Shown here: one piece after another, positions 60,431-64,000 of the stretch
Layout: every line of letters starts with the position of its first letter
Position numbering within the stretch: position 1 is the first letter of the stretch
From: Collinsella sp.
Lineage (GTDB): Bacteria > Actinomycetota > Coriobacteriia > Coriobacteriales > Coriobacteriaceae
Assembly (NCBI GenBank): GCA_019424905.1
Contig: JAHYYP010000003.1
Coordinates: forward strand, 1 to 64,000
Reading direction: 5' to 3'
DNA length: 64,000 bases
Notes under the pieces: model-generated
Seen by the model: only the letters and a program-made list of their open reading frames with translations
Database searches by the model: none
Told to the model about the DNA's origin: nothing
Position numbers and translations under genes: made by a program

Positions 60431-60761
60431 ATACCAGGCCTGCGGGCCAGCGAGAGGCCTGCAGGTCGACATGCCCATTGGCGAGGAAGGCAACGCCTTC
60501 ATCCTCGAGCAATGCACGCTGCACCTCGGGTCTGCCGAAGGCGAACCCCTCCGCGAGGCGTCCGTCGGCGAATACGATGCGATGACAGGGGATGGTGCCG
60601 GGTTCCGGATTGACGTGCAGGGCGTATCCCACATATCGAGCTCGACGGGGCTCACCAACGAGCTTGGCGATCTGACCATACGTGGCAACCATGCCGCAGG
60701 GCATCTGGCGCACCATGTCGTATACGCGGTTGAAGAATCCGTCGGTGTTCCGGTCCGCCAT
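60429..60761 (-). CDS. Short MGMT-family protein with an intact PCHR site
   Basis: 110 residues, only the C-terminal DNA-binding and active-site domain of O6-alkylguanine-DNA alkyltransferases. TYGQIAKLVGEPRRARYVGYAL is the helix-turn-helix region, and IPCHRIV contains the acceptor Cys59. Most stand-alone proteins of this length (ATLs) have Trp instead of that Cys, so this one may be a short true alkyltransferase or an intermediate form. The ATG at 60761 follows GAGG. A single gene. Confidence 0.85.
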   Translation of the reverse strand: MADRNTDGFFNRVYDMVRQMPCGMVATYGQIAKLVGEPRRARYVGYALHVNPEPGTIPCHRIVFADGRLAEGFAFGRPEVQRALLEDEGVAFLANGHVDLQASRWPAGLV

Positions 60762-60800
60762 GCCATCCTCACTTTCGATCGATACCGCCATTGTAGTCAA

Positions 60801-60836
60801 GAAAGGCGCCTCACATGTGCGGGGCGCCTTTCCAAA
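60801..60836 (-). terminator. Terminator downstream of the HAD gene
   Basis: A 10-base perfect stem (GAAAGGCGCC with GGCGCCTTTC). On the minus strand it ends TTTCTTGAC, fitting the HAD gene that reads toward it. Confidence 0.6.
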
Positions 60837-61018
60837 GAGGTGTTGCGCGAGGGGAGGGAAGGCGCAACGTTCGTGTCGAAGGTCTTTAATTCGCCTGTGC
60901 CTTCGTTGAGTTAACTATAGCTAATTCTATGAGACCCAAGTCGTAGACCGACGAGCACACGGCCTCTTCACAAGTTAGCCACGGGTTACAAATAGAAAGA
61001 CGCGGCGTCATGCGGGCG

Positions 61019-61849
61019 TTAGGGCTCGAGGAATCGCTCGACGAGCTCGGAGAACGCGCCGTCGGTCCCGGCCGTTTCAAGAACGACATCGCAATACGGC
61101 CGCACGCCGTCGGTGACATTCGCCACGCCGATGCCCAGTCCTGCCGCCTTGATCATGGAGAGGTCGTTTGCGGAATCGCCAACGGCGATGACCTCGGACA
61201 TCGGAATTCCCAGCATATCGGCAAGGCGCGTGAGCCCCGTCCCTTTGTCAACGCCTGCGGGCATGAGTTCGAGGTAGCGCTTGGAGGAGAAGGTGATGTC
61301 AACGCCGAGTCGCTCGGCCATCGGCGCGAGCTTGCGGCCCAATTCCTGCAGCGCATCGAAGTCCCAGTCGACGTACAGGATCTTCACGATGCCACGGCCT
61401 TCAAGGAATGAGAGGTCGGGATGGTCAGATCCGCGAAAATGAGTGACCCCGGTGATCGATTCCAGATAGTCGCGCTCCCGTGTGGGTGCGTCATTTACGA
61501 ACACGTGGCCGTCGGCGACGTTGACGTGCATGCAGAGTCCGAGTTCGAGCCCCTTTGCATAGATCGCGTTCGCGCATTCGTTGGAAAGGCCGCAGGTGGT
61601 GAGCGGGGTGGGGTCTCCCACGCGGTTGATGAAGCCGCCGTTATAGGAGAGCACATAGCCGTCTTCGATCAGCTCGCGGGCCTCCCCCGAGAAGTTGTCC
61701 ATGATAGAGGAATACCATCGCCCGCTCGAAGGGACGAACAGCACACCGAGCTCCCTCATGCGTTTGAGTGCTCGGAGATTGGACGCCGGGATGGCGTGGT
61801 CGGCATCGAGAAACGTCTCATCCATATCGCTGGCAACAAGTCGGTACAT
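61019..61849 (-). CDS. HAD-superfamily phosphatase (Cof type)
   Basis: A 276-residue Cof-like HAD IIB phosphatase. Motif I is ASDMDETFLDAD (Asp8, Asp10), motif II VPSSGRW, motif III around AGVDKGTGLTRL, motif IV AVGDSANDLSMI. The ATG at 61849 follows GGGGGA by 5 bases. It is related to the HAD gene at 43983 but clearly different in sequence. It lies downstream of trpS, after a terminator. Confidence 0.92.
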   Translation of the reverse strand: MYRLVASDMDETFLDADHAIPASNLRALKRMRELGVLFVPSSGRWYSSIMDNFSGEARELIEDGYVLSYNGGFINRVGDPTPLTTCGLSNECANAIYAKGLELGLCMHVNVADGHVFVNDAPTRERDYLESITGVTHFRGSDHPDLSFLEGRGIVKILYVDWDFDALQELGRKLAPMAERLGVDITFSSKRYLELMPAGVDKGTGLTRLADMLGIPMSEVIAVGDSANDLSMIKAAGLGIGVANVTDGVRPYCDVVLETAGTDGAFSELVERFLEP

Positions 61850-61867
61850 GCAATCCCCCATACAACG

Positions 61868-61903
61868 TAAAAAACGAGGCGGGCTTATTATCGCCCACCT
61901 CGT
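61868..61903 (-). terminator. Terminator after trpS
   Basis: On the minus strand ACGAGGTGGGC pairs with GCCCGCCTCGT and is followed by TTTTTTACG. Confidence 0.85.
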
Positions 61904-61985
61904 AAGGCCTTGGCTATGTCGAAGGCGTGGACACGTGAAGATGGCCCATTCGCGTGTCGCGGCGCGTTTCCGCGAGCCGGATGGC

Positions 61986-63034
61986 TTAGTACACCATTCC
62001 CATGGCTTCGCGTACCTCGGCGAGCGTCGCCTCGGCGACCTCGTTGGCGCGGCGGTTGCCCTCGCGTAGGACGTCCTTGACGTAGTCCATATCCTGGACC
62101 AGTTCCTCGCGGCGGGCGCGGATGGGGGCAAAGTACTCGTTCACGCTTTCGGTGACGTACTTCTTGAGCTGGCCGGAGCCGCCCATGCCGATCTCTTCGG
62201 CGATCTCGACCTCGGAGCGGCCGGTGCAGATCGCGGCGGTGGAGAGCAGGCCGGACACACCGGGACGGGCTTCGGGGTCGAACGTGATCATGCGCTCGCG
62301 TCGGTCTGGCTCTTCTTGATGCGCTTGGCCGTCTCCTCGGCGGTCATGGAGATGTTGATGGCGTTGCCGTAGGACTTGCTCATCTTGCGCCCGTCAAGGC
62401 CGGGCAGCAGCGGCGTGTCGGACAGCAGCGCGTCGACCTCGGGGAACACCTTGCCGTAGCGGTTGTTAAAGCGGCGGGCGATGGTGCGGGTGAGCTCGAT
62501 GTGCGGCAGCTGGTCGCGCCCGACCGGCACCACGTTGCCCTTGCAGAACAAGATGTCGCACGCCTGGTGCACGGGGTAGGTGAGCAAAAGGCCGGTGAGC
62601 TCATGGCCGCTGGCCTCCATCTCGGCCTTGACGGTGAGGTTGCGCTGCAGCAGGGCCTCGGAGACGAGCGACAAGAACGGCAGCATGAGCTGGTTTGCCG
62701 CGGGCACGGCGGAGTGCGTGTAGATCATCGTCTTGTCGGGGTCCAGGCCGCAGGCCAGGTAGTCGATGACCATGTTGTAGACGTTGTCCTGGATGTTGTC
62801 GGTGCTGTCGCGGTCGGTGATGACCTGGTAGTCGGCGATGAGCACGTTGGTGTGCACGCCCATGTCCTGCAGCTCGACACGGCTCTTGAGCGTGCCGAAG
62901 TAGTGGCCGAGGTGCAGACGGCCGGTGGGGCGGTCGCCGGTGAGCATGGTGTACTTCTCGGGGTGCTGCGGCAGGTCGGCGCGGATCTGGTTGCTGCGCT
63001 CGAGGCTGACCTCATAGCTGAGCTCGTTGGGCAT
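61986..63034 (-). pseudogene. trpS: Tryptophanyl-tRNA synthetase split by a one-base frameshift
   Basis: The first part (63034-62288, 248 residues) has the class I signatures PTGRLHLGHYFG and GRKMSKSYGNAI. It stops after KKSQTDASA. The second part (62291-61986, 101 residues) begins MITFDPEARPGVS, the normal continuation. One missing base in GACGCGAGCGCATG (TDAER-M expected) explains the break. The parts overlap as ATGA, so re-initiation is conceivable, but there is no ribosome binding site for the second. AAAGGAG lies before the first start. trpS is normally essential, so a sequence error or a second trpS is likely. Confidence 0.9.
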
Positions 63035-63281
63035 GCTGTCTCCTTTTGGGTTGAGTGCCTGGCCGGCATTGTCGGTCTTGGTTGAAGATGAAGCTACCAG
63101 AGAAACGGCGTCTCTTGCCGGAATCAACGATGGTTTTCGCCGTGTCGTCCCGCAGGGTCGTTTCCCTTCTTGGGAAGGAGCCCCTCGATATGTTCGAGCC
63201 GCTCCTCATGGGCCACGTGCGCCGCGCGCTCCTCGGCGGCGAAAGCGGGGTCTTCGGGCGTGACGGTCTCATCTCGCTGTC

Positions 63282-63722
63282 GACTCCGGTACCACCGCGA
63301 CGGGGCTCCTGAGCCTGCTCGTCGACAAGCCGGTGACTATCTACACCACCAACGGCTATGCATGTCGGTTTACGGGCGAGCTTGCTGCTAAGGTGGTGGT
63401 AATTGGCGGCGACTTCAACCCCGTTACCTGCTCGCTCACCGGTCCTATGGTTGAGAGCGCGCTGCGCGAGCTGTACTTTGACCGGGCGTTTATAGATGTC
63501 AACGCGGTGGACGAGGACCGCGGCATCATGACGCCAGGTTATCCCGAGGCTATCAAAAAACGTATCGTGATGCAGAATTCCCGGGCGAGTTACGTACTCG
63601 CCGATAGCTCCAAGTTCCACGTGTTTTCAAATGTAAAGGTGTGCGACCTGGAGGGCTTTACTGTTATTTCCGACAAGCGCGACGCCAAAATCGGCGAACG
63701 CGTCAAAATGATCACGGCCTAG
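63282..63722 (+). pseudogene. Remnant of a DeoR-family regulator gene
   Basis: From 63282 the frame reads DSGTTATGLLSLLVDKPVTI and then GGDFNPVTCSLTGPMVESAL, GIMTPGYPEAIKKR and VLADSSKFHVFSNVKV, the effector-binding half of DeoR/GlpR regulators. The residues expected just before (DGLISL) lie in another frame, and an in-frame stop is at 63261. The N-terminal helix-turn-helix is missing from the 250 bases up to trpS. A GTG at 63333 could start a short product, but this looks decayed. Confidence 0.75.
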
Positions 63723-63809
63723 GACACTGGGGCATCGCATCTTGCCCTCAAGCCGTTGCCCACGTAATGAAGCGTGGGGCAAACGTGCGCCCCATTCCTG
63801 ATTTGGGGA

Positions 63810-64000
63810 CTAGCTTAGTTCGTCGGCTATTTGGTGCTCGTAGAAGGCTTCTGCTACGGCGTTAAAGTCGCGGGCGAAGTCTTCCATGGTTCCACGCCAG
63901 GTGGCTCGGCCGGGCTTTCCTTGGCCCACATAGGCGGTTTGAATGCCGCAGTCGGGGCTGGGGAAATCGCGCTTGGGGTCGTTGCCCACCATGAGAACCT
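63810..64000 (-). CDS. C-terminal end of a HAD-like hydrolase (partial)
   Basis: The reading frame enters from beyond the window and ends at the TAG at 63812-63810. Visible residues VLMVGNDPKRDFPSPDCGIQ with YVGQGKPGRATWRG fit motif IV and the tail of HAD phosphatases (VGNDPxxDF). The start and motif I are outside, so no closer assignment is possible. Confidence 0.75.
   Translation of the reverse strand, partial: VLMVGNDPKRDFPSPDCGIQTAYVGQGKPGRATWRGTMEDFARDFNAVAEAFYEHQIADELS

Noticed and set aside
63284..63300. GGTGGTACCG on the minus strand upstream of trpS, like a T-box antiterminator core
   Set aside because: On the plus strand the same bases encode the SGTTA segment of the DeoR-family remnant. 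No other T-box parts (specifier loop, terminator) are seen before trpS.

Overview
The window looks like a chromosomal segment of a high-GC Gram-positive of the Coriobacteriia, most likely Collinsella or a close relative. This is an inference from gene content and order: an actinobacterial division cluster without ftsA, SepF and DivIVA, strong purine-rich ribosome binding sites, GC-rich codons, and an anaerobe-type cysteine desulfidase. No rRNA, tRNA, CRISPR array, complete insertion sequence or prophage was recognised.

Layout. 0-5 kb: a DUF1846 gene, a small winged-helix gene, pyrG and xerD. 5.5-21 kb: one long plus-strand division and cell wall run (mraZ, rsmH, ftsL-like, ftsI, murF, mraY, murD, ftsW, murG, murC, murB, ftsQ, ftsZ). 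murE is missing from its usual place. 21-29 kb: the ylm-type cluster (pgeF, yggS, sepF, yggT, divIVA), split by a complete pstSCAB-phoU phosphate operon. 29-40 kb: mixed housekeeping genes: a nitroreductase, pit with its DUF47 partner, a Bax-inhibitor-like membrane protein, a PARG-like macrodomain protein, an SGNH hydrolase, thiC-thiD behind a TPP riboswitch, yaaA and an M18 aminopeptidase. 41-51 kb: polA, a HAD phosphatase, argG and argH, ndk, rpiB and a cysteine desulfidase gene.

51-64 kb is more plastic. It holds an array of XRE-type regulator genes with membrane domains, including truncated and gene-converted copies. It also has an SPFH gene with a ribbon-helix-helix partner, a Mef-like drug efflux gene behind a 9-codon leader peptide, two membrane-protein genes broken at G-runs, an MGMT-like gene, a HAD phosphatase, a frameshifted trpS, a deoR-type remnant and the end of another HAD gene.

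The strongest new signals are regulatory. An arginine-rich 24-codon leader peptide with mutually exclusive hairpins precedes argG, which looks like ribosome-mediated attenuation of arginine synthesis. A leader peptide (MLASMRIWL) precedes the Mef-like pump. An exact NrdR-type box lies upstream of mraZ with no ribonucleotide reductase gene nearby. yggT appears to start at ATC. There is a tandem pair of stem-loops with the same loop and different stems, and two long inverted-repeat elements. Several one-base frameshifts (trpS and two G-runs) could be real or could be sequence errors, so they should be checked against reads first.
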